Positions 1 through 6,188 of a DNA stretch of 8,527 nucleotides are shown piece after piece. Position 1 is the first letter of the stretch; the number at the start of each line of letters is the position of its first letter. The notes under the pieces are model-generated. The model searched no databases. It saw only the letters and a list, made by a program, of their open reading frames with translations, and was not told the DNA's origin. A program made the position numbers and the translations under genes. Source of the DNA: an uncultured Ruminococcus sp. (GTDB lineage Bacteria > Bacillota > Clostridia > Oscillospirales > CAG-272); contig CACZSC010000192.1 of NCBI GenBank assembly GCA_902783755.1, positions 1 through 8,527 of the forward strand, written 5' to 3'.

Positions 1-124
1 CCGGTACCGCATACCGGGAACTCAGCCGGCCGGAAAAACGTCATATATGCAGACCCGGGGAGCCTTTCCGGCAGCCGGAATGTTACAAATATATTACATT
101 TCGGCAGTTTTGGGCCTTGGCGGG

Positions 125-152
125 TGCAAAGTGCGTTTTTTTGTGATATAAT
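125..152 (+). promoter_or_regulatory. Probable extended -10 promoter for the SLH protein gene
   Basis: A perfect TATAAT lies at 147-152 and is preceded by TG one base upstream (144-145), giving an extended -10 element. The best -35 at 16 bp spacing is TGCAAA (125-130), which matches TTGACA at only three of six positions. A weak -35 is tolerated when the -10 is extended. Transcription would start near 159-160, leaving a leader of about 90 bases that contains the hairpin at 162-200. This is inferred from sequence only. Confidence 0.6.
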
Positions 153-161
153 AGGAAACTG

Positions 162-200
162 GAATCGTGTCTGCGGGGGAAAGCGCCCCGCGGACGACTC
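162..200 (+). promoter_or_regulatory. GC-rich hairpin in the 5' leader of the SLH protein gene
   Basis: GTCTGCGGGG (169-178) pairs with CCCCGCGGAC (186-195) through ten pairs, one of them a wobble, around a 7-base loop. An alternative register lengthens the stem with 162-167 pairing to 195-200, at the cost of a small bulge and one mismatch. No T-run follows, so it is not an intrinsic terminator. It would sit at or very near the 5' end of the transcript, well upstream of the ribosome binding site near 237-243. A role in protecting the mRNA from 5' decay is plausible for an abundant surface protein but is inference. I recognise no riboswitch family. Confidence 0.55.
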
Positions 201-251
201 ATAAACTGAAAAAAATAATCCCAAATATGATCTGAGAAAGGAACCGATACT

Positions 252-2945
252 ATGAAGAAATTCCTGAAGGTATTCCTCCTCGTGCTCGCAGCAGCCGCTC
301 TGCTCACAGTCGCAGCCGCGGCCGTTGACTATACCGTCTACGCGGACGGCACCAACCAGCACACGGTGAATGCCAGTTCCATCTACACCGGGGGAGAGCC
401 CGCGATCTGGATCTCCACCGACACGTCTGTCGCCACCGTCAACAGCAGCGGCGTCATCACGGCAGTGGCTCCCGGCGAATGCGAGATCGTGGTCATGAAG
501 AGCGATTACTCCGGCAAGCTGGCTGAGGCCACCGTCGAAGTGAAGAACCGCACTCTGACCGGACTCCAGGTAACCACTGAGCCCGAAAAGCTGACCTACA
601 ACAGCGGCGATTCCTTCGATCCCAAGGGAATGGTAGTTACCCTGACATACGACAACGGAGACACCGCGGTCGCCACCACGTCCCAGTATGAGATCGAGCC
701 CAAGGGGACCCTGAGCGCGAGAGTCAGAGAGATCACCGTCACCTCCACGAAGAACAGGACCCTCTTCGACACCGTTCCCGTCGTGGTCAACGAGCTCAAG
801 GTCACCGAGCTGAAGCTCACGCTGGCCAAGACCCAGTTCGCAGTGGGCGACCTGCTCACCGGCATGACCATCGAGGCGAAATACAGCGACGGATCCACCG
901 CCAACCTCACATCGGGCTACGAAGTGTTCCTCAATGAGGACAAGAAGATCGACCCCGCCACAAGGACCCTTGTCGCCACCGACAAGACCGTTGAGGTAGC
1001 CTACGGCGGAAAGAACTCCAACGCAGTGAACATCACCGTGACCGACACCCCGGCTTCCACGTATACGGCCACGATCACCGGCGCTCTCGTCAACAAGGTC
1101 TATACCGTAGGATCCCTGCTGAAATGGGACGGCGTCACGTCAATAGAACTCAAGGACAACGGCACCACGGTATACACGATCCCCTACAGCGAGCTGTCCA
1201 CCAGTGTGATCTACAGGTTCGTGAAGGCCGACGTGGGCGCGAACACCATCAAGATCGACTACAAGTACAAGAACAACAACTATCCCATCGTACTCTCCGG
1301 ACTGACCGTCTCCGAGAGCCTCGGAGCCCTCAACCCGTACCAGATCCTGGACATCTACCTGAAGGAGGACAGCTATCCCACGGGATACACCTTCAGCATC
1401 ACCGACGTGGACCAGATCAGGTATACCGAGAGCAGGAACGGAAGCAGATACAGGATCTCCGGCGAGGAGCTGGCCCTCTATGTGGACGAGATGAGCCTTG
1501 AAGTGCTCACCAAGGAAGGCGAGCGCAAGCCCAACTCCAGAAGATCCTACCGCAGCACCATCGAGAAGGAAGACGTGTTCTCCGTTGAGGGCGTGGACTT
1601 CGTCAACGTGAGGCTGTACATCAACGACGCCACCATCGACACCTCCGTCGAGGTGAAGGAGACCTCCGTGGCCATCTACTACGCGGGCCGTATGGTCAAC
1701 GCCTATGACGGCATCACGGACGCGCTGCGCGACGCCATGATCCTCTCCCAGACAGACTATCTGCCCTCCGTGGGCATCACCATAGTCCTCGGCGAGGACA
1801 ACAGGGTCAACAGCAGGCTGCTGTTCGAAGTCAACAGGAACGTGCAGATCGATCTGGCCGGCCACAGGCTGGAGTTCTACTCCGACACAGTGAACCCGGA
1901 GATGAACACTTCCTACAGGCTCGAGATCACCAACACCACCAAGGAGCAGGGCAAATTCGTATATTACGACGAAGACCTGGAACTCAAGCTGGACCAGGAT
2001 GACTACTTCTACTTCGGCAAGGACTATGACAAGGAAGACAATCTTCCCGGCATATATACCGTCACCGTCGAGATCGGCGACAAGGGAGAGTTCACAAGCA
2101 CTCCCAAGGCCGACAAGAACGACCTGATCAAGATTCCTCTCGGAAACGAGCTCACCATCACCGTGACTCCCGACAAGGGATACAGGGTAGACGAGTTCGC
2201 CGTCGACAGGAAGAGCGTCGTCGGCAAGGCCGGCTACACCAAGAACAGCGGTGTGGTCACATACAAGACCGTCATCAAGGAAGACTGCACCATCAAGATC
2301 GAGTTCGAAAAGGGCGAGGATACCGAGACCACGGATCCCGAAGTCTGGACGAACCCCTTCAACGACGTGATCGAGACAGACTCCTTCTATGACGCGGTAA
2401 GGTTCGTATACCAGAACGACCTGTTCAAGGGCGTCTCCACCACCAGGTTCTCACCCAACGGCACCATGACCAGAGCCATGTTCGTGACGGTGCTCGGACG
2501 TCTCTCCGGCATCACTGAGACCGAGGCCCTTGCAAGGTACGGCAAGGTCTCCCAGTTCTCCGACGTGACATACTCATCCGCCACATCCTGGTACGTCCCC
2601 TACATCGCATGGGCTACCCAGATGGGACTCATCGAGGGCTACGGCAACGGTATGTTCGGACCTGACAACAACATCACGCACCAGCAGATGTACGTGATCA
2701 TGAAGAGATACGCTACCTTCGTCGAGAACCTCAACACCTCGGTGGACGGCGTGACTCTCACATTCACCGACAGGCTGAAGATCGCCGACTGGGCAGAGGA
2801 TGCCGTCAAGTACGCGAAACTCAAGCAGTTCATCGTGTTCACGGCCACCAACACCATCGATCCCACAGGCGAGGCAAAGCGTTCCGAGCTGGCAGTGCTG
2901 CTGCAGACATACTGCAGGACAGTGCTTGGCTGGACGGCGAAATAA
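252..2945 (+). CDS. Secreted SLH-domain cell-surface protein with bacterial Ig-like repeats
   Basis: This 897-residue protein is probably exported and held noncovalently to the cell-wall polymer. Residues 1-24 form a Sec signal peptide: MKK, a long Leu/Ala/Val core, and an Ala-rich cleavage region. Residues about 28-97 resemble a BIG2 Ig-like domain, with the typical 'WISTDTSVATVNSSGVITAV' pattern. Residues about 101-180 and 184-265 look like two further Ig-like modules of the Big_3/Big_4 kind. Residues 270-600 are unassigned, though 505-580 resemble a beta-helix fragment ('IDLAGHRLEF'). Residues 601-686 resemble an InlB/Flg_new-type beta repeat. Three SLH repeats follow at about 703-760, 770-826 and 838-893. 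Their TRAE-position tetrads read TRAM, THQQ and KRSE. No LPXTG motif is present. AAAGGAA at 237-243 sits 8 bases before the ATG. Isoleucine is almost always ATC, unlike the downstream genes, which suggests high expression. The substrate or partner is unknown, and no catalytic domain is visible. Confidence 0.9.
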   Translation: MKKFLKVFLLVLAAAALLTVAAAAVDYTVYADGTNQHTVNASSIYTGGEPAIWISTDTSVATVNSSGVITAVAPGECEIVVMKSDYSGKLAEATVEVKNRTLTGLQVTTEPEKLTYNSGDSFDPKGMVVTLTYDNGDTAVATTSQYEIEPKGTLSARVREITVTSTKNRTLFDTVPVVVNELKVTELKLTLAKTQFAVGDLLTGMTIEAKYSDGSTANLTSGYEVFLNEDKKIDPATRTLVATDKTVEVAYGGKNSNAVNITVTDTPASTYTATITGALVNKVYTVGSLLKWDGVTSIELKDNGTTVYTIPYSELSTSVIYRFVKADVGANTIKIDYKYKNNNYPIVLSGLTVSESLGALNPYQILDIYLKEDSYPTGYTFSITDVDQIRYTESRNGSRYRISGEELALYVDEMSLEVLTKEGERKPNSRRSYRSTIEKEDVFSVEGVDFVNVRLYINDATIDTSVEVKETSVAIYYAGRMVNAYDGITDALRDAMILSQTDYLPSVGITIVLGEDNRVNSRLLFEVNRNVQIDLAGHRLEFYSDTVNPEMNTSYRLEITNTTKEQGKFVYYDEDLELKLDQDDYFYFGKDYDKEDNLPGIYTVTVEIGDKGEFTSTPKADKNDLIKIPLGNELTITVTPDKGYRVDEFAVDRKSVVGKAGYTKNSGVVTYKTVIKEDCTIKIEFEKGEDTETTDPEVWTNPFNDVIETDSFYDAVRFVYQNDLFKGVSTTRFSPNGTMTRAMFVTVLGRLSGITETEALARYGKVSQFSDVTYSSATSWYVPYIAWATQMGLIEGYGNGMFGPDNNITHQQMYVIMKRYATFVENLNTSVDGVTLTFTDRLKIADWAEDAVKYAKLKQFIVFTATNTIDPTGEAKRSELAVLLQTYCRTVLGWTAK

Positions 2946-2966
2946 GGGAAATACACAGTGAAGACC

Positions 2967-2996
2967 GGCGCATCTCCGAAAGGGGATGCGCCTTTT
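2967..2996 (+). terminator. Intrinsic terminator after the SLH protein gene
   Basis: GGCGCATCTCC (2967-2977) pairs with GGGGATGCGCC (2982-2992) through eleven pairs including one wobble. The loop is a GAAA tetraloop, and TTTT follows directly at 2993-2996. It begins 21 bases past the stop codon. It should separate the surface-protein unit from the arginine operon. Confidence 0.9.
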
Positions 2997-3065
2997 CTCG
3001 GCACCGAGGGGTCAAAAGTACCAAAATATGTGCCTGAACCCGCGGGTATATTGTCTCTGTATATA

Positions 3066-3094
3066 TTGACTGGCCTGTATAAATATTGTATAAT
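3066..3094 (+). promoter_or_regulatory. Sigma-A-type promoter of the argCJBDF operon
   Basis: TTGACT (3066-3071) and a perfect TATAAT (3089-3094) are separated by exactly 17 bases. This is a near-consensus housekeeping promoter, 40 bases ahead of argC. The predicted start of transcription is near 3101, giving a leader of about 30 bases. The -10 element falls between and overlaps the two ARG-box-like operators, so a bound repressor would block polymerase directly. Confidence 0.85.
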
Positions 3095-3112
3095 CCTGTA
3101 TAAATATTCATT
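3074..3112 (+). promoter_or_regulatory. Tandem ARG boxes: probable ArgR/AhrC operator
   Basis: Two 18-bp boxes occupy 3074-3091 and 3095-3112, separated by 3 bp. Their cores are TGTATAAATATTGT and TGTATAAATATTCA. The known ARG box is WNTGAATWWWWATTCANW. Box 2 differs from the palindromic core at a single base (TGTAT for TGAAT), and box 1 also departs in its right half. The 14 bp CCTGTATAAATATT are repeated exactly with a 21-bp period, two helical turns. Hexameric ArgR/AhrC repressors of the E. coli and Bacillus type bind paired boxes with this spacing. A third, poorer half-match (TGTATATATT) begins at 3058. The boxes overlap the -10 and the expected start of transcription, which fits arginine-dependent repression. 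The regulator gene is not in the window. Confidence 0.8.
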
Positions 3113-3121
3113 CGAGAAAGT

Positions 3122-3127
3122 GAGGGG
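3122..3127 (+). promoter_or_regulatory. Ribosome binding site that favours the GTG start of argC
   Basis: GAGGGG at 3122-3127 abuts an ATG at 3128 but lies 6 bases before an in-frame GTG at 3134. Spacing of 6 bases is normal, while zero spacing is not usable. A weaker purine run (GAGAAAG, 3114-3120) could serve the ATG. The GTG gives an N terminus reading MIRVFVDG, which leads straight into the nucleotide-binding fold. Confidence 0.6.
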
Positions 3128-3133
3128 ATGTAT

Positions 3134-4060
3134 GTGATCAGAGTATTCGTTGACGGAAGCGCGGGCACGACTGGCCTGAGGATCCGGGAAAGGCTGACCG
3201 GCCGAAGAGATATCGAACTCGTATCTCTGCCGGAAGAGCTGAGAAAGGATGCGGGAGCCAGAAGAGACGCCATCAGCAGATCCGACGTGGTCTTCCTGTG
3301 CCTTCCCGACGACGCGGCCCGTGAGGCAGCCGGCCTGGCTGACAGTCCGGACACCGTCATCATCGACACATCCACCGCTCACAGGACTTCCGATGGCTGG
3401 GAATACGGGTTCCCGGAACTCAGCGGAAGAAGGGAAAGGATCGCTTCGTCGAAGCGGATAGCGAACCCGGGATGCCACGCCACGGGATTCATCGCCCTTG
3501 TGGAGCCCCTCGTCAGAACGGGGATCGTCGGAAGGGACGCGAGACTGTCGGCATACTCCCTTACGGGATACTCCGGGGGAGGGAAGAAGATGATAGCGGA
3601 ATACGGGGATCCCGCGAACGCTGAGAGACTCAGGGCGCCCCGCATGTACGGCCTCGGCCAGAGCCACAAGCATCTTCCGGAGATGAAGAAGATATGCATG
3701 CTGGAGAACGCTCCCGCCTTCTGCCCGGTGGTGTCGTCATACTATTCCGGGATGCAGGTCACGGTGGCTCTCCCCGGTGACGGCAGCGCCGGACCGGAGG
3801 ATATAAGGCAGGCATACCTGGACTACTACGGTGAGGACAACGGCGTCATCCGGATCGCAGGATCTGCCGGTGAAGACGGCTTCCTTTCCGCCTCCGGGCT
3901 TTCGGGGAGAGACATCCTCGAGATCTCGGTGTGGGGGAATCCGGACAATCTCATCCTGTGCGCCCGGTTCGACAACCTGGGCAAGGGCGCCTCTGGGGCG
4001 GCCATACAGAACATGAACATTATAACGGGAACAGACGAGCTTGAAAGCCTCGTCATCTGA
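3134..4060 (+). CDS. argC: N-acetyl-gamma-glutamyl-phosphate reductase, short (type 2) form
   Basis: ArgC performs the NADPH-dependent reduction of N-acetylglutamyl 5-phosphate to N-acetylglutamate 5-semialdehyde, the third step of arginine synthesis, in the cytoplasm. The protein has 308 residues from the GTG chosen here, or 310 from the ATG at 3128. The N terminus carries the dinucleotide-binding motif GSAGTTGLRI. DTSTAHRT follows near residue 78, and the catalytic cysteine is in NPGCHATG (Cys114 from GTG). A glycine-rich TGYSGGGK follows, then the His of HKHLPEM, in the position of the family's active-site histidine. The length and the GTTGLRIRERL start fit the shorter type 2 subfamily rather than the roughly 345-residue type common in Bacillus. 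It is first in the operon, behind the ARG boxes, and 13 bases before argJ. The family call is firm; the exact start is less so. Confidence 0.93.
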   Translation: MIRVFVDGSAGTTGLRIRERLTGRRDIELVSLPEELRKDAGARRDAISRSDVVFLCLPDDAAREAAGLADSPDTVIIDTSTAHRTSDGWEYGFPELSGRRERIASSKRIANPGCHATGFIALVEPLVRTGIVGRDARLSAYSLTGYSGGGKKMIAEYGDPANAERLRAPRMYGLGQSHKHLPEMKKICMLENAPAFCPVVSSYYSGMQVTVALPGDGSAGPEDIRQAYLDYYGEDNGVIRIAGSAGEDGFLSASGLSGRDILEISVWGNPDNLILCARFDNLGKGASGAAIQNMNIITGTDELESLVI

Positions 4061-4073
4061 AAGAGGAACGAAC

Positions 4074-5291
4074 ATGATGAAATACATAGACGGCGGTGTG
4101 TGCGCGGCGAAGGGCTTCCTTGCCTCCGGCATCCACTGCGGGATAAGGAAGAACAGGGACAAGAGGGATCTGTCCCTCATATACAGCGAAAAGCAGTGCT
4201 CGGCGGCTGCGGTATATACACAGAACCTGGTGAAGGGGGCACCCATCGAGGTGACCCGGGACAATATCTCAGACGGATACGCCAGGGCCGTGATATGCAA
4301 CAGCGGCAATGCAAACACATGCAACGCGAACGGCAGGGAGGTGGCTGAGGACACCTGCAGGATACTTGCGGACAAGCTCGGCATCTCACCTAAGGACGTG
4401 GTGGTGGCGTCGACGGGCGTCATCGGACTGCCCCTTGACATAACGCCCATCGCAGAGGGCATACCGGCCCTCATCTCGGAACTCTCGGAAAACGGATGCG
4501 ACAACGCGGCCGAGGGCATCATGACCACGGACACGAAGAAGAAGGAGGTCGCCGTCGAGTTCGAGGCCGGCGGCGCCGTGTGCAGAATCGGCGGTATCGC
4601 CAAGGGCAGCGGGATGATCCACCCCAACATGGCCACCATGCTGGTGTTCATCACCACGGACGCGGCCGTATCGCCGGACATGCTGAAAAAGGCGCTGTCA
4701 GGGGATATACGGAAGACATTCAACATGCTGAGCATAGACGGGGACACCTCCACCAATGACATGGTGGCGGTCCTTGCGAACGGCATGGCCGGGAACCCGA
4801 TGATAGCGGAGGAGGATGAGGATTACCGGAGGTTCGCGGAAGCTCTGAACGCGGTGACTGTGGCCCTGTGCCGCATGATAGCCGCCGACGGGGAAGGCGC
4901 GACGAAGCTCCTCGAGTGCAGGGTCACCGGGGCTGGGACGGAATCCGCCGCAAAGCAGGTGGCGAAGAGCGTCATATGCTCGAGCCTTCTGAAGGCCGCC
5001 ATGTTCGGCGCCGACGCCAACTGGGGCAGGGTCCTGTGCGCCATAGGCTACAGCGGGGCTGCCGTTGACGTGGATACCATAGGAGTCTCCTTCAGGAGCA
5101 GGGCCGGCGAGATCGAGGTCTGCCGGAACGGAGCCGGAGTGGGATTCTCCGAGGAGCTGGCGAAGACCATACTACTTGAGGACGAGATAGAGATACTGGT
5201 CGATCTCGGTGCCGGCGGATATTCCGCCGTGGCATGGGGTTGTGATCTTACCTACGATTATGTTAAAATAAACGGTGACTACAGGACATGA
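4074..5291 (+). CDS. argJ: Glutamate N-acetyltransferase / ornithine acetyltransferase
   Basis: ArgJ transfers the acetyl group from N2-acetylornithine to glutamate, producing ornithine and regenerating N-acetylglutamate. Some members also acetylate glutamate with acetyl-CoA. The precursor has 405 residues, normal for the family. The self-cleavage site is clear: KGSGMIHPNMATML, with the conserved Ala187-Thr188 bond. Thr188 becomes the N-terminal nucleophile of the beta chain, so the alpha chain would span residues 1-187. Other family blocks seen are CNSGNANTCNA near 75-85, STGVIG near 113, and SIDGDTSTNDM after the cleavage site. The protein ends in an ArgJ-like tail (CDLTYDYVKINGDYRT). AGAGGAA at 4062-4068 sets the ATG at 4074; an ATG follows directly at 4077. 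An in-frame ATG at 4041 lies inside argC and lacks a good site. Whether this copy is mono- or bifunctional cannot be told from sequence. Confidence 0.95.
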   Translation: MMKYIDGGVCAAKGFLASGIHCGIRKNRDKRDLSLIYSEKQCSAAAVYTQNLVKGAPIEVTRDNISDGYARAVICNSGNANTCNANGREVAEDTCRILADKLGISPKDVVVASTGVIGLPLDITPIAEGIPALISELSENGCDNAAEGIMTTDTKKKEVAVEFEAGGAVCRIGGIAKGSGMIHPNMATMLVFITTDAAVSPDMLKKALSGDIRKTFNMLSIDGDTSTNDMVAVLANGMAGNPMIAEEDEDYRRFAEALNAVTVALCRMIAADGEGATKLLECRVTGAGTESAAKQVAKSVICSSLLKAAMFGADANWGRVLCAIGYSGAAVDVDTIGVSFRSRAGEIEVCRNGAGVGFSEELAKTILLEDEIEILVDLGAGGYSAVAWGCDLTYDYVKINGDYRT

Positions 5292-5306
5292 CGGAGGGAT
5301 ACAGGC

Positions 5307-6188
5307 ATGAGCAGCGGTATTTCCAATTTTGAGAGGGCGGAGGTGCTGACCGAGGCGCTTCCGTACATAAAGAGATACAACGGGAAGATCGTCGTCATAA
5401 AATACGGCGGCAGCGCCATGACGTCCGACAGCCTCAAGATGCAGGTCATGGAGGACATCGTGCTTCTGTGGCTCATAGGCGTGAAGGTGGTGCTGGTGCA
5501 CGGCGGCGGCCCGGAGATCAACGAGATGATGGACAAGCTCGGCAAGGAGGCCGTTTTCGTGGACGGGCTCCGGGTCACGGACAAGGAGACCGTCGACATA
5601 GTCCAGATGGTCCTTGCCGGCAAGATCAACAAGAACCTGGTGAACCTTCTCGAGACCAAGGGCGGACGGGCCATGGGCATATCCGGGATGGACGGGCGCC
5701 TCATAGAGGCGAAGCAGAAGGACGAACGGCTCGGCTATGTGGGAGAGATCACGAAGATCAATATCGGTCCCGTGATGGATCTTCTTGAGAAAGGGTATAT
5801 CCCCGTGATCTCCACGGTGGGCAGCGACGCCGAAGGCAACGCCTACAACGTGAACGGGGACACGGCCGCGGCCAACATCGCGGGAGCTCTCGGAGCTGAG
5901 AGGCTCATCATGATGACGGACATCGCGGGCATCCTCAGGAACCGGGAGGATCCGTCTTCCCTCATCAGCGAGATCAGCGTTTCCGACGCCGCGGGGCTGT
6001 ACGCGTCTGGCGTCATCTCCGGGGGCATGATACCGAAGGTGGAGTGCTGCATCGAAGCGATAAACCGGGGAGTGAAGAACGTTATCATCATGGACGGAAG
6101 GGTACCTCATTCCATACTGATGGAGCTCCTGACCGATGAAGGAGCAGGTACTATGGTGTCTGGCATACATGGATCTGAAAGAACTTGA
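5307..6188 (+). CDS. argB: Acetylglutamate kinase, arginine-sensitive type
   Basis: ArgB phosphorylates N-acetylglutamate with ATP to N-acetylglutamyl 5-phosphate. The 293-residue protein shows the amino-acid-kinase fold. IKYGGSAM contains the phosphate-binding Lys32, and HGGGPEI (65-71) is the glycine-rich loop. VDGLRVTD (85-92) carries the substrate-binding Arg89. NVNGDTAAANIAGAL (181-195), TDIAGIL with Asp205, and SGGMIPK (238-244) complete the active site. The first 25 residues (ISNFERAEVLTEALPYIKRY) match the N-terminal helix of hexameric, arginine-inhibited kinases. That helix is absent from the arginine-insensitive E. coli enzyme. The C-terminal TDEGAGTM block also fits that group. In the recycling pathway this kinase is the usual feedback point, so inhibition by arginine is likely. 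GGAGGG at 5293-5298 lies 8 bases before the ATG and 15 bases separate it from argJ. Its 3' end overlaps argD. Confidence 0.96.
   Translation: MSSGISNFERAEVLTEALPYIKRYNGKIVVIKYGGSAMTSDSLKMQVMEDIVLLWLIGVKVVLVHGGGPEINEMMDKLGKEAVFVDGLRVTDKETVDIVQMVLAGKINKNLVNLLETKGGRAMGISGMDGRLIEAKQKDERLGYVGEITKINIGPVMDLLEKGYIPVISTVGSDAEGNAYNVNGDTAAANIAGALGAERLIMMTDIAGILRNREDPSSLISEISVSDAAGLYASGVISGGMIPKVECCIEAINRGVKNVIIMDGRVPHSILMELLTDEGAGTMVSGIHGSERT

Noticed and set aside
61..110. Direct repeat TTACAAATATATTACA as an operator
   Set aside because: The TTACA repeat near 83-98 is short, in AT-rich DNA well upstream of the -10, and matches no motif that I recognise.
1..146. Possible 3' end of an upstream gene on either strand
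   Set aside because: Frames are open for short distances (frame 1 to a TAA at 202), but they run into the promoter region. Codon choice does not resemble the neighbours, no terminator is visible, and no family is recognisable.
1140..1865. Long open frame on the - strand (241 residues) inside the SLH gene
   Set aside because: It is antisense to a gene with strong codon bias, its translation is low-complexity and rich in Val/His/Gly/Asp, and it has no recognisable domain or ribosome site. It is a shadow of the coding strand.
2946..3127. Riboswitch or T-box leader before argC
   Set aside because: After the terminator, the promoter lies so close to argC that the transcript leader is only about 30 bases, too short for a T-box or riboswitch.
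2639..3673. 344-residue - strand frame spanning the terminator and the arg promoter
   Set aside because: It crosses an intrinsic terminator, the promoter and the operator, and lies antisense to two genuine genes. No supporting motif is seen.
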